The notes: generated by a model not told the origin, from the letters alone. A DNA stretch of 64,000 bases from Devosia yakushimensis (GCF_030159855.1 NZ_BSNG01000001.1:1550001-1614000), one strand, 5' to 3'; positions 52,173 through 60,776 are shown, counted from the stretch's first letter. Made by a program: numbers and translations.

Positions 52173-54275
52173 ATGCCACTCGATAGATTGCCCAAAGTGC
52201 CCTATGGCGCCGTGTATTTCCGCAAGTCCAACCCGCCCAAGCCGGATTGGGAGCGGGACTATGGCATCGCCGCCGAAGACGGGCTCAATGTCTTCCGCCA
52301 CTGGTTCATGTGGTCCGCAATCGAGCGGCGGCCGGGCTATTATGAATGGGACGAATTCGACCGCCAGCTCGACCTTGCAGCCAAGAACGGCATGGTGACC
52401 GTCATCGCCGAAATGACCCAGACCACGCCGGACTGGGCCTATCGCAAATTCGCTCATGCCCGCCAGATCCGGGCCGATGGCTCGGTCATGACGACCATCA
52501 TGGGTGGCAGCTCGGCAACCGGGGGATTCTCTCATAACGGCGCCGGCAGCGGCGCGCTCACCTATAATTGTCCCGAGGTGAAGCAAGCCGTCGGGGCTTT
52601 CCTCACCACCATGGCGACGCGCTACAAGGGGCATCCGGGCCTGCTCGGCTATGACATCTGGAACGAGGTCAATTATGCCGAGGATATCGACTTCAACGAC
52701 TATACCAAGGCCGCGTTCCGCACCTGGCTCAAGGCCAAATATGGTGATCTCGAAGCGTTGAGCCAGGCCTGGTATCGCTATTCCCACGCTGAATGGGACG
52801 ATGTCGAGCCGCCCCATGACGTGGGCCCCTACCCCGAAAACCTCGATTGGCTGGAATTCAAGCGCCAGCATTATTACGGCGACATGCAGTGGAAGATCGA
52901 CACGATCCGCGCCGTCGACAAGGATTGCCTGATCGCCGCCCATGGCGTGGCCGGCGCCATCCAGCATATGTCGTCGCACGGCAGCGACGACTGGCTGGCC
53001 GCCTCCAAGGTTGAACTCTACGGGCTGACCTGGGTGCCGAGCCGCCGCGGCTTCAAGCCCTGGCAGAATTTTTTCGGGCCGGACCTGACCCGCTCGGCCT
53101 CGCGCGGCAAAAAATGGTGGCATGCCGAACGCCCGGGCGGTCCACTGTGGATGCAGCCGCAGGTGCTCGGCCACGAAAAGGAAGACGGCCGGGTGATGGA
53201 ACCCGAGGATGTGCGGCTACTGACCATGACTTCCTTTGCCGCAGGCGCCACGGGTGTATTGAACCTGCGCTACCGGCCGCTGCTTGACGGACCGCTGTTC
53301 GGCGCTTTCGGCTCCTATGGCATGGATGGCAGCCGCACGCCGCGTTCGGACATGGCCAGTGCCATCGCCAAATGGGCCAATGACGATGCCCAGCAGAGCC
53401 TGTTCGAGGCCCGGCCGGTGCAAGGCGATATCGGCATTCTGGTCATTCCCGAAGCGCAGGCCTGGGACTATCTGCTCAATCGCAACCATATGCCCGAAAC
53501 CTATCGCCAGGCCATGTGGGGCGTCTATCGCGGCTTCTTCGACAATGGCATCCAGGCCGATTGGGTGCATATCGAGGATATTGCCAAGTACAATTCCTTG
53601 TACGCGCCCTACCCCATTTCGATGACCACCGAGACGGCCAAGGCCATCGCCGCCTGGGTGGCAGGGGGCGGCACGCTGATCAGCGAAGCCACGCCAGGCT
53701 ATTTCGGCGATCGCGGCAAGGTCGGCACGGTCCAGCCGCATAACGGGCTCGACGCGGTTTTCGGCGTCAGGGAGCACGAGGTCGAGTTCATGCCCGATCT
53801 GGGCGACAAGATCGCCTTTGACTTCGAGGGCAAAACGATACGCGGCGGGGGGTTCCTCCAATCCTATACGCTTGAAGGGGCGACCGAACGCGGGCGCTTC
53901 GCCGATGGCCGTATCGCCATTGCCGAACATAGGCATGGTTCCGGACGTACATTATTGGTCGGCACCCATCCGGGCATCGGCTATTTCCAGAAAAGCGAAG
54001 ACACCGGCAAAGCCTATTTCGCCGCCATTCTCGCCTGGGCCGGCAAAAAGCAACGCGTTTCGATCTCGGACAATCGCCTGCAGGCCAGGTTGCACGAGGC
54101 CGATGGCCGCAAGGTTCTGTGGGTGCTCAATCCGCTGCGCGAAGCGGCGAGCGTCGATATTGCCGTCGACGGCAGGCCGGCCGTCTATGGCAAGGCCTAT
54201 TGGGGCAAGGCATCAGGCACCGGCACGGTGTCGATTCCGCAACGCGATCTCGTGATCGTGCAATTGCAGGACTAA
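52173..54275 (+). CDS. GH42 beta-galactosidase-like glycoside hydrolase
   Basis: 700 aa, no signal peptide. The ATG at 52173 follows GGAGGA at six bases; an upstream TTG frame is rejected. The GH42 catalytic barrel shows YFRKSNPPKPDWERDYGIAA, the acid/base Glu165 in GYDIWNEVNYAE and a likely nucleophile Glu319 in WWHAERPGGPLWMQP. The trimerisation domain (SMTTETAKAIAAWVAGGGTL) and a C-terminal beta domain follow. GH42 enzymes act on beta-galactosides and some other beta- or alpha-linked sugars; cytoplasmic location fits with the ABC importer. It ends the operon. Confidence 0.88.
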   Translation: MPLDRLPKVPYGAVYFRKSNPPKPDWERDYGIAAEDGLNVFRHWFMWSAIERRPGYYEWDEFDRQLDLAAKNGMVTVIAEMTQTTPDWAYRKFAHARQIRADGSVMTTIMGGSSATGGFSHNGAGSGALTYNCPEVKQAVGAFLTTMATRYKGHPGLLGYDIWNEVNYAEDIDFNDYTKAAFRTWLKAKYGDLEALSQAWYRYSHAEWDDVEPPHDVGPYPENLDWLEFKRQHYYGDMQWKIDTIRAVDKDCLIAAHGVAGAIQHMSSHGSDDWLAASKVELYGLTWVPSRRGFKPWQNFFGPDLTRSASRGKKWWHAERPGGPLWMQPQVLGHEKEDGRVMEPEDVRLLTMTSFAAGATGVLNLRYRPLLDGPLFGAFGSYGMDGSRTPRSDMASAIAKWANDDAQQSLFEARPVQGDIGILVIPEAQAWDYLLNRNHMPETYRQAMWGVYRGFFDNGIQADWVHIEDIAKYNSLYAPYPISMTTETAKAIAAWVAGGGTLISEATPGYFGDRGKVGTVQPHNGLDAVFGVREHEVEFMPDLGDKIAFDFEGKTIRGGGFLQSYTLEGATERGRFADGRIAIAEHRHGSGRTLLVGTHPGIGYFQKSEDTGKAYFAAILAWAGKKQRVSISDNRLQARLHEADGRKVLWVLNPLREAASVDIAVDGRPAVYGKAYWGKASGTGTVSIPQRDLVIVQLQD

Positions 54276-54320
54276 GCATGGATATCGGCATTGCCCGGCC
54301 TTCCGGGCAGTGCCGGTCCG

Positions 54321-54785
54321 TTACCCGACCCGTGCGTCCCAATGGCGGGTCGATTTGCGGCAGGCCAGCAGATGGTGTCGCATGGCCTGGCGGGCGCGAT
54401 CGGCGTCGCTGGCGACAATGGCTTCATAGATCGCGCGATGCTGCTCATTGATGGCAGCGACCTTCTCGGCCGTCCGCAGCCCGGACGTCGTTCGCGCCAG
54501 CAGCATGCCACCGAAAATATTGCCGCGAATGGCCTGGATGACACTGGAATAGAAGCTGTTCTGCGAGGCCCGGGCGACGCAGAGGTGGAAATTGTAATCC
54601 TCCTCCAGCCCGGGCTCCTTGCTGGCATCGAGCGTTTCGAGCTTGCTGACCACGTCGGCCAGCTGGATCAGATCGTCGGCGGTTCGATGCCGCGCGGCAG
54701 CCGCAGCCGCCTCGCCCTCGATCCCCATGCGGAATTCGAAGCAATGGTGGCCAGATGTCGGCCAATCGGTGCTTGACTGAATCAT
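54321..54785 (-). pseudogene. Remnant of an FCD-domain GntR regulator lacking the DNA-binding domain
   Basis: About 154 aa that align throughout with the FCD ligand domain of the neighbouring GntR protein: FRMGIEGEAAAAAARHRTAD against FREGMEGEIAATAALNRSKE; LEEDYNFHLCVARASQNSFY against PQDDFAFHLSIAQATGNPFY; INEQHRAIYEAIVASDADRA against VADHHEAIYDAIRLQDAEAA. The metal-binding Asp and His residues of the FCD fold are kept. The frame extends upstream to 54968 only as a shadow of the next gene, and no winged helix precedes it. It looks like a tandem copy whose first half was deleted; it might still be translated from 54785. Confidence 0.75.
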
Positions 54786-54852
54786 GACGCTGCTCCTCTT
54801 CAGACGCCGTGACGGGAACTTCTGCACCTGCCGGTCCGGGGACCGCCAGGGC

Positions 54853-55599
54853 TTAAATCTTGTTCGCCTCCGCATCATCGCCGCGCAGAATCCGCGCGCC
54901 CGCCCAGCGGAGATGCCGCCGCATGGCATCGCGCGCCGCCTCGGCATCCTGAAGGCGGATGGCATCATAGATCGCCTCGTGGTGATCCGCCACCACGGCG
55001 CGGAAATCCGGCCGATCGGCCGAAAAATTCCAGATCAACGCCATGCCCATCGTCATCTGCTCGCGCAGCGAGGTGAGGCTGTTGACGTAAAACGGATTGC
55101 CCGTGGCCTGGGCAATCGACAGGTGGAAGGCAAAATCGTCCTGCGGCCGTTCCCCCAGCGCGCGCTTCTCCCGGAAGCGTCCCAATACGCCCAGGATCGT
55201 CGCCAATTGCTCCTTGCTGCGGTTGAGCGCCGCCGTAGCCGCGATTTCCCCCTCCATGCCTTCGCGGAAGGAGACGAAGGCGGTGATATCGGCAATGCTG
55301 CCAATGGCCGGAAACAGCACCTGCTCGGGTGGCTGTTCGACAGCATCGGGCGGGCCGATGACGAAACTGCCCGAGCCCTGGCGCGACTGGATGAGCCCGG
55401 CGTCGCGCAGCATGGCCAAGGCCTGCCGGATCACCGGGCGCGACATGCCGAAGCGCCGGGCCAGTTCGGTTTCCGAAGGTAGGCGCGAGCGCGGCGACCA
55501 GCTGCCATCGTCGATCAAGGCCAGCATCTGGCCATGCACGACATCCGCCAGGCTCTGGCCTCGCTCAAGCACATAAGGGGGGCGCTCCTCGATCGCCAT
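54853..55599 (-). CDS. GntR-family transcriptional regulator, FadR subfamily (FCD domain)
   Basis: 248 aa. The ATG at 55599 follows a perfect GGAGG; a TTG at 55629 is less likely. The winged helix-turn-helix has PRSRLPSETELARRFGMSRP and VIRQALAMLRDAGLIQSRQG. The FCD domain contains the metal-binding DDFAFHLSIAQ, DHHEAIYDAI and RRHLRW residues; FCD regulators usually sense small carboxylic acids. It is divergent from the EamA gene and probably controls the nearby carbohydrate operons through AAGTTGT-type sites. Confidence 0.9.
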   Translation of the reverse strand: MAIEERPPYVLERGQSLADVVHGQMLALIDDGSWSPRSRLPSETELARRFGMSRPVIRQALAMLRDAGLIQSRQGSGSFVIGPPDAVEQPPEQVLFPAIGSIADITAFVSFREGMEGEIAATAALNRSKEQLATILGVLGRFREKRALGERPQDDFAFHLSIAQATGNPFYVNSLTSLREQMTMGMALIWNFSADRPDFRAVVADHHEAIYDAIRLQDAEAARDAMRRHLRWAGARILRGDDAEANKI

Positions 55600-55653
55600 T
55601 CTTCCTCCATCGACCGGTCTATGCAACAATCTAGCATGCGCCAGGTGGCTGCG

Positions 55654-55665
55654 ACAACAAGTTGT
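55654..55665. promoter_or_regulatory. Operator-like ACAAC-AA-GTTGT repeat between gntR and the EamA gene
   Basis: ACAAC (55654-55658) and GTTGT (55661-55665) form a perfect inverted repeat with an AA centre, in the divergent promoter region. The AAGTTGT half (55659-55665) is shared with the sites at 42265 and 56721, which suggests autoregulation by the GntR protein. Confidence 0.45.
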
Positions 55666-55787
55666 TCAAGATGTGAAACTTGTCTTGGCGGCACGCTTTC
55701 CCCATAGTGCGGCCTGGTGACAGTCTGGAGATAGATCATGGATCGGATGGGGCGGGCGCGGCCTGGCGCACAATGCGGGCGCGTGCA

Positions 55788-56687
55788 ATGACGTCCATAT
55801 CCCCATCCCTGAGCCGGCGCGACTGGACCAATGTCGTCGCAGTGCTTTGCGTCCTTGCCGCAACGGCAATTTTCTCGCTCATTTTCATATCAGGCCGCGT
55901 CGTCGGCGATCTGGCCTCGCCGCTGCAAATCATGTTTCTGCGCTATTGCGGTGGCCTGCTGACGGTCTGCGCCATCGCGGGGCTCAATGGCAGAAACTGG
56001 GCCAGCATGCAGAGCGAACACCGCGTGAGCCAGGCTTTGCGGGCATTGGCGGGTGGGCTGGGCGGTGCGGCCATCATCTTCGGCAATGCGCATATGCCGC
56101 TGGTCGACGCCAATGCGATCGGCCTGTTGAGCGGGGTTTTCACCCTGGGCCTGGGCTATATCGTCTTTCGCGACCGCCTGCCCGGCCCGGGTATCGCGGG
56201 CGCCCTGGCCTGCATTGCGGGCGCTGCCATTGTCATGGCCGCCCGCGGGGCCTTCACGACGCTGGATGCCAGCTACCTGTTTCCCGCTTCCATCGTGGCG
56301 GTTGGCGCGCTCCTGCTGGCCACCGAGCATGTCTTCATCAAGATATTGGCCATGTCCGACCGGCCGCTGGTTACGCTGGCGCATGCCAATTTCTTCGGCG
56401 CCATCCTGCTGCTCATTCCCGCGCTGCTGACCTGGCGTTCCACCGGCCCCGTCAATGCCGCCCTGCTCTGCCTCGGGCCGTTCGCCATTCTGGGACAATA
56501 TCTCAATATCCGGGGCTATATGGCCGCCAGCGTCAGCCTGCTCGCGCCGGTCGGCTATTCCTCGCTGGTCTTCGCCGCCCTTTGGGGATGGTGGTTCTTT
56601 GGCCAATTGCCCACGGCCGGCGTCATTGCCGGATGCCTGGTCATCGCCGCGGGCGGCACCGTGCTCGCGCTATCGCGGCATAAATAA
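55788..56687 (+). CDS. EamA/DMT-family transporter
   Basis: 299 aa with ten predicted membrane helices in two EamA repeats (AATAIFSLIFISGRVVGDLA, LQIMFLRYCGGL; then SIVAVGALLLATEHVFIKIL and LAPVGYSSLVFAALWGWWFF). The start at 55788 (MTSISPSLSRRDW) is supported by where hydrophobic coding begins; a Met at 55773 is also possible. DMT transporters usually export small metabolites or sugars. It is divergent from gntR and precedes the second GHL6 gene, so it is part of the same regulated locus. Confidence 0.88.
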   Translation: MTSISPSLSRRDWTNVVAVLCVLAATAIFSLIFISGRVVGDLASPLQIMFLRYCGGLLTVCAIAGLNGRNWASMQSEHRVSQALRALAGGLGGAAIIFGNAHMPLVDANAIGLLSGVFTLGLGYIVFRDRLPGPGIAGALACIAGAAIVMAARGAFTTLDASYLFPASIVAVGALLLATEHVFIKILAMSDRPLVTLAHANFFGAILLLIPALLTWRSTGPVNAALLCLGPFAILGQYLNIRGYMAASVSLLAPVGYSSLVFAALWGWWFFGQLPTAGVIAGCLVIAAGGTVLALSRHK

Positions 56688-56688
56688 A

Positions 56689-56727
56689 ACAACTTCCCGC
56701 TACTTCCCATTGACTTGTAAAAGTTGT
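56689..56727 (+). promoter_or_regulatory. Paired ACAACTT / AAGTTGT half-sites upstream of the second GHL6 gene
   Basis: ACAACTT (56689-56695) and AAGTTGT (56721-56727) are perfect inverted half-sites 25 bases apart, with CTTGTAA next to the second. They occupy the 75-base gap between the EamA stop and the GHL6 start, matching the motif in the other two promoter regions of the locus. Confidence 0.45.
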
Positions 56728-56762
56728 CATTCGAAACTCAGGAAAAACCTGTGGGAAGTGAC

Positions 56763-58814
56763 ATGAGCGAGCGTGCGACGGACAAGAACAGCCAGTGGTG
56801 GATCGACGAGCCGATCCGCATGGCGCTGTTTCTCTACAATCAATATCAGGCGCCGGTCGATACCGATGCCTTTGTGCAGAAACTGGTCGATCTGGAGGTC
56901 AATGCCGTCATCCTGCCTACCGGCGGCATCGGCGCATTTTATCCCACCGAAGTCCCCTTTCATGTCCGCGCGCCCTCGCTGCCGCCCGGCCGTGATCTGG
57001 TGGGTGAGATCGTCGAAAAGGCCCATGCCCGGGACATCTATGTCGTGGCGCGCTTTGAATGGACGGTGAACCAGGACAAGTCGATCATCGAGGCCCACCC
57101 CGATTGGGTGCAGCGCGACAGCCAGGGCAATTCCCCGCTCTGGAACGACACGCATCTGATGTGCGTCAACGGCGGCTATATGCAGGAGCATATCTTCAAG
57201 ATCATGGACGAAGCGCTGACGCGTTATCCGCTCGATGGCATGTTCTTCAACTATGGCGGCGGCCAGCGCAATGCCTTCGGCCCCTGCCAGTGCGACAATT
57301 GCAAGCGGCTCTATAAGGACAAATATGGCGCCGAGCTGCCCCTTACGCCGGACGCGCAATATATCGACTTCATGAATGACTGCGCCGGGCAATTGGCCAG
57401 CAAGATCCGTGCCTTCGCCAAGGCCAAGAAGCCGCATAATTTCAACTTCATGGTGGGCAAGGACGCCGATTCCACCAATTCGGAAACCCATAGCGCGCCC
57501 ATAGCCGAAGCCCATGCCTTCTGGCTGTACGATGCCAGTGAAACCGTCAACAGGGCCCGGGCGGCGCATCCCGATCGCATGCAGTTCAACAATGACGCCG
57601 CATTCCTCGACGGCCGCTGGCGCTATGCGCATCGCTCGGCCCCCGATGGCGAGGCACGCGCTTACCAGAACATGGCCAATGGCGCCGGCCCCTATCTCTT
57701 CGTCAATGGCAATCACGAGCAATTCGACCGCAATGGCGAAAACGGTGCCCGCCCGGCTTTCAAATTCCACAAGGCCAATGCCGAACTCTATGTGCGGCAG
57801 GAGAATGCGGCGCGCATCATGCTGCTTGATGAACCCGGCCCCTCGCTGGCGCGGATGCTGTTCCGGTTCGGACAGGGCAAGGTGGTTGATGGCACGGCGC
57901 CGGGCAATGGTGGTTTCGGCTATCGCGACAGCCTGGAATTGGGCAGCGGCCCGGAAAACAGCAATACGGCCATGGCCGGCTTTTTCCGGATGCTCACGGA
58001 AAACCATATTCCCTTCGTGCTGTCGCGCGACCTCGGCTGGATCGATACCGATCCGGGGCGTTACGACCTGGTGATTTCAAGCCGGCGGGCACCGGCCCAG
58101 CTCGACGCCTATCTGCGCGGTGGCGGGCGGGTATTGGCGGCCGGTGCGGAAAAGCCGGAACTCGACCTGCCGGCAATCGTGCGGCAATGGCCGCGCAAGG
58201 AGACGCTGGCCTCCTATTGGCGCGTGCGGGACCGCAACCTGCTGCCTTCGCTGAGGGATGCCGATCTCCTGTTCTTCTATGGCGATTATCTGGAGCTTGA
58301 GGCCAATGACGATGCGCCGCTGACCCTCGTGCCGCGCACCAAGGTCAACCCGATGGAAATGGTGGGGGAAGGGCTGACCGATACCGCCAAGCCCGGCCTC
58401 TATCGCGCCAGCTATGGCAAGGGCCGGCTGACCTATATTCCCTGGGACATCGGCGACCTCTATTATCGCGCCAGCAACGCCTTCCATTCGGGCCTCGTCG
58501 CCGACCTGATCGACGATCTGCTGCCCGCCGGCCGGCAGATCCGCACCAATGCCCACCCCATGGTGCAGTTGACGCTGCAAAAACAGGCGCATGCCAACCG
58601 TACATTGGTGCATTTCGTAAACCTGTCGGGCGCGGCGCAGGTCGCCTTCCATCCCGCCATTCCCATGGGCGCGATCCGGGTGGAGCTGCATGGGGAATTC
58701 GACACGGCCAGGCTTGCCAGCAGTGGGCGCAGCCTGCCGCTCCTCAAAAGCAATGGCTACACGTCCTTCACGCTGCCCCAGCTCGACGCCTATGACGTGG
58801 TGGTGTTGAGCTGA
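56763..58814 (+). CDS. Putative glycoside hydrolase, GHL6-type barrel with GH42-like middle domain (copy 2)
   Basis: 683 aa, cytoplasmic. Same plan as the 44417-46528 protein: NAVILPTGGIGAFYPTEVPF, RDIYVVARFEWTVNQDKSII, HPDWVQRDSQGN, then GMFFNYGGGQRN and CQCDNCKRLYKDKYGAE with the CxCxxCK motif from Cys175. The middle domain (YDLVISSRRAPAQLDAYLRG; GGRVLAAGAEKPEL) is GATase-like, and YIPWDIGDLYYRASNAFHSG near the end parallels copy 1. Start 56763 is an ATG after GGGAAG; an upstream TTG frame is rejected. The two copies are clearly diverged paralogues and may act on different linkages of one substrate. Confidence 0.7.
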   Translation: MSERATDKNSQWWIDEPIRMALFLYNQYQAPVDTDAFVQKLVDLEVNAVILPTGGIGAFYPTEVPFHVRAPSLPPGRDLVGEIVEKAHARDIYVVARFEWTVNQDKSIIEAHPDWVQRDSQGNSPLWNDTHLMCVNGGYMQEHIFKIMDEALTRYPLDGMFFNYGGGQRNAFGPCQCDNCKRLYKDKYGAELPLTPDAQYIDFMNDCAGQLASKIRAFAKAKKPHNFNFMVGKDADSTNSETHSAPIAEAHAFWLYDASETVNRARAAHPDRMQFNNDAAFLDGRWRYAHRSAPDGEARAYQNMANGAGPYLFVNGNHEQFDRNGENGARPAFKFHKANAELYVRQENAARIMLLDEPGPSLARMLFRFGQGKVVDGTAPGNGGFGYRDSLELGSGPENSNTAMAGFFRMLTENHIPFVLSRDLGWIDTDPGRYDLVISSRRAPAQLDAYLRGGGRVLAAGAEKPELDLPAIVRQWPRKETLASYWRVRDRNLLPSLRDADLLFFYGDYLELEANDDAPLTLVPRTKVNPMEMVGEGLTDTAKPGLYRASYGKGRLTYIPWDIGDLYYRASNAFHSGLVADLIDDLLPAGRQIRTNAHPMVQLTLQKQAHANRTLVHFVNLSGAAQVAFHPAIPMGAIRVELHGEFDTARLASSGRSLPLLKSNGYTSFTLPQLDAYDVVVLS

Positions 58815-58895
58815 GCCTGCGGGGGAGAAAGGTGAAGGGCCAGCTACCAATCGCTCCCCTTGCGAGGAGGCTGGTCCGGGTCACTTTGCAATGTC

Positions 58896-58989
58896 CCACG
58901 ACGTCATTCCCGCGCAGGCGGGAATCCATTCTTTCGATGGTCCGTGTGCAGAAGAGTGGATTCCCGCCTGCGCGGGAATGACGTCGTGG
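58896..58989. repeat. Family A-like repeat pair, copy 3 (perfect 33-bp inverted repeat)
   Basis: The left arm 58896-58928 and right arm 58957-58989 are exact reverse complements over 33 bases (outer CCACGACGTCATTCCCGC, inner GGAATCCA), around a 28-base centre. Each arm contains a smaller hairpin (ATTCCCGC/GCGGGAAT). Same design as copies 1 and 2 but with a CCCGC core instead of CCGGC. It lies between the convergent GHL6 and ABC-F genes. Confidence 0.85.
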
Positions 58990-59119
58990 ACAAAAATGGC
59001 GTCGGAGCAAAACACTCACGGCCCCCTCATCAAGAGGGTCCATCTTGGGCGCATGTGTCCCCACCCTTTATCCCCACAAGGGGGAGGGAGACGAAAGAGC
59101 CGTGGGCCCTCAGCCTGCG

Positions 59120-59290
59120 CCTCCCTCCCCATGATAGGGAGGTCAGCTTTTTCGTTGCAGCGAAAAAGCAGGCGTGGGGTGATGGGAGCCGCAGAAGTCC
59201 GAAGTAAACACTCCCCCAATCAAAGGGGGAGGTGCTCCGGGTCCATCAACCCAACCGCCACCTACCCCGCCACAGTTGCAGCGAAAAAGC
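59120..59290. repeat. Cluster of small palindromes before the ABC-F 3' end
   Basis: Contains CCTCCC/GGGAGG (59120-59142), GCTTTTTCG/CGAAAAAGC with loop TTGCAG (59146-59169) and CTCCCCC/GGGGGAG (59211-59231). The 16-mer GTTGCAGCGAAAAAGC occurs at 59154-59169 and again at 59275-59290 inside the last codons of the ABC-F gene. With the family A copy these fill the 447-base gap between 58814 and 59262; the GCTTTTTCG hairpin could terminate transcripts. Confidence 0.6.
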
Positions 59291-60776
59291 CCTCCGGGTC
59301 ATCCACTTCCCTGAGCCGTTTGCCCTCGATCTGCAGGAAGCGGCTGCCAAGCGCCCGGACGAAACTGCGATCGTGCGAAACCAGGATACAGGTCGCGCCA
59401 TGGGTCAGGATTTCGCTTTCGAGCTGTTCCTGGCCGGTGATGTCCACGTGGTTGGTGGGTTCGTCCAGCAGGTAGAAATTGGGCTGGCGCAGGCGGAGCG
59501 CCAGCAGGCCCAGCCGGGTGCGCTGGCCGAAGGACAGGGTTGCGATCGGCTTGTCCTGCTTTTCGACCGGAAAGCCCGCGGCGGCCAGCAGGCTCTTGCT
59601 GCGCTGGTCGCCATTGTCGAATTGGCCGGTGATGAAGGCGAGCGGGGAGAGCTTGTTGGGCAGGTGCGACATGGCCTGATCGATATAGCCCACGCTCAAT
59701 TGCGGGCTGACCCGAATGCCCGGCACCTCCTCGCCAATCATGGCGCGATAGAGATGTCCCATCAGTTGCGATTTGCCCGTGCCATTGCGCCCCAGCAGCA
59801 CTATGCGGTCGCCCTGGAAGATATGCAGCTTGTCGATGCGGAACAGTTTTCGGCCATCGGGCGTGGTCACATCGAAATTTTCGATGGCCAGCAGTACCCG
59901 CGCCGGCGTGCCGCTATTGGAGAGCTTGATATCGCCTGAGCGTTCCTTGTGCAGCTCGTTGAGATTGTCCTCGATCTTGCTGGCCCGCTCGCGCAGATAT
60001 TTGGATTTGACCGTCAGCAGGTCGCTGCCCGAATTGATGCCGATATTGGTGAGCTTGGCAGCCTGCCGGCGCAGGCGGTCGACTTCCTTGAGGTCGCGTT
60101 CGCGCTTGAGTTCGGCCGCGGCATCCAGCTCGTCGAGCGCCGCCCGCGCCTTGCCGTAGGGCAGCGGGAAATAGGCTGATGTGCCCGGGCGCAGGAACAG
60201 GGTCCGATTGGTGGTGGCGTCGAGAAAGGCCCGGTCGTGGCTGGCAATGATAACCGGGATGTTACGGGCCGCCCGGTCCAGCCAGTTCTCCAGCAGCAGC
60301 AATTTGCCGAGATCGAGATGGTTGGTCGGCTCGTCGAGCAGCAGGGCATCGGGCTCGGCGATCCAGCAACGGGCAATAAGTACGATGCGCTGCCAGCCCC
60401 CGCTCAGTTCGCGCACGGGCTTTTGCCAGAGGTCGTCGGGCACTTCGAGATCGGCCAGCACCACATCGACGCGCCAGCTGTCGCTCGTGCGATCGCCCTC
60501 GGGCAGGACGGCAAGCACGGCGTCGTAGAGCGATACATCCAGCATGTCCTTGGGCACGTCCTGCTCGACATAGCCGATGCGCAGGCCGCGCGAGCAGATG
60601 ATTTCGCCCTCGGTGAGTTCCCCCTGCCCGGCTATGGCGCGCAGCAGCGTGGTCTTGCCCTTGCCGTTGCCGGCTACGAGACCGACGCGGTCGCCATCGG
60701 CGATGACGACATCGAGTTTGCTGAAGAGTGTGTCGGTTGCCGTAAGGCCGGCATTGCGGAGGCTGATCGAGCCCAT
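59262..60776 (-). CDS. ABC-F family ATPase (ribosome-associated)
   Basis: Soluble protein with two ATP-binding cassettes and no membrane segments; 504 aa, about Uup/EttA/antibiotic-resistance ABC-F size. Cassette 1: Walker A AGNGKGKTTLL, signature LSGGWQRIVLI, Walker B ALLLDEPTNHLD. Cassette 2: LGRNGTGKSQL, LSFGQRTRLGLLAL, FYLLDEPTNHVD. The linker is long, charged and helical (AELKRERDLKEVDRLRRQAA), as expected for the arm that reaches the ribosomal P-tRNA region. The start at 60776 follows GAGACGAAA; 60827 would add 17 residues. A leader peptide lies upstream, which suggests induction by a translation inhibitor. Confidence 0.9.
   Translation of the reverse strand: MGSISLRNAGLTATDTLFSKLDVVIADGDRVGLVAGNGKGKTTLLRAIAGQGELTEGEIICSRGLRIGYVEQDVPKDMLDVSLYDAVLAVLPEGDRTSDSWRVDVVLADLEVPDDLWQKPVRELSGGWQRIVLIARCWIAEPDALLLDEPTNHLDLGKLLLLENWLDRAARNIPVIIASHDRAFLDATTNRTLFLRPGTSAYFPLPYGKARAALDELDAAAELKRERDLKEVDRLRRQAAKLTNIGINSGSDLLTVKSKYLRERASKIEDNLNELHKERSGDIKLSNSGTPARVLLAIENFDVTTPDGRKLFRIDKLHIFQGDRIVLLGRNGTGKSQLMGHLYRAMIGEEVPGIRVSPQLSVGYIDQAMSHLPNKLSPLAFITGQFDNGDQRSKSLLAAAGFPVEKQDKPIATLSFGQRTRLGLLALRLRQPNFYLLDEPTNHVDITGQEQLESEILTHGATCILVSHDRSFVRALGSRFLQIEGKRLREVDDPEGFFAATVAG

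Noticed and set aside
54786..54968. N-terminal extension of the FCD remnant frame
   Set aside because: It overlaps the end of the intact gntR gene and its Arg-rich translation has no winged-helix pattern.
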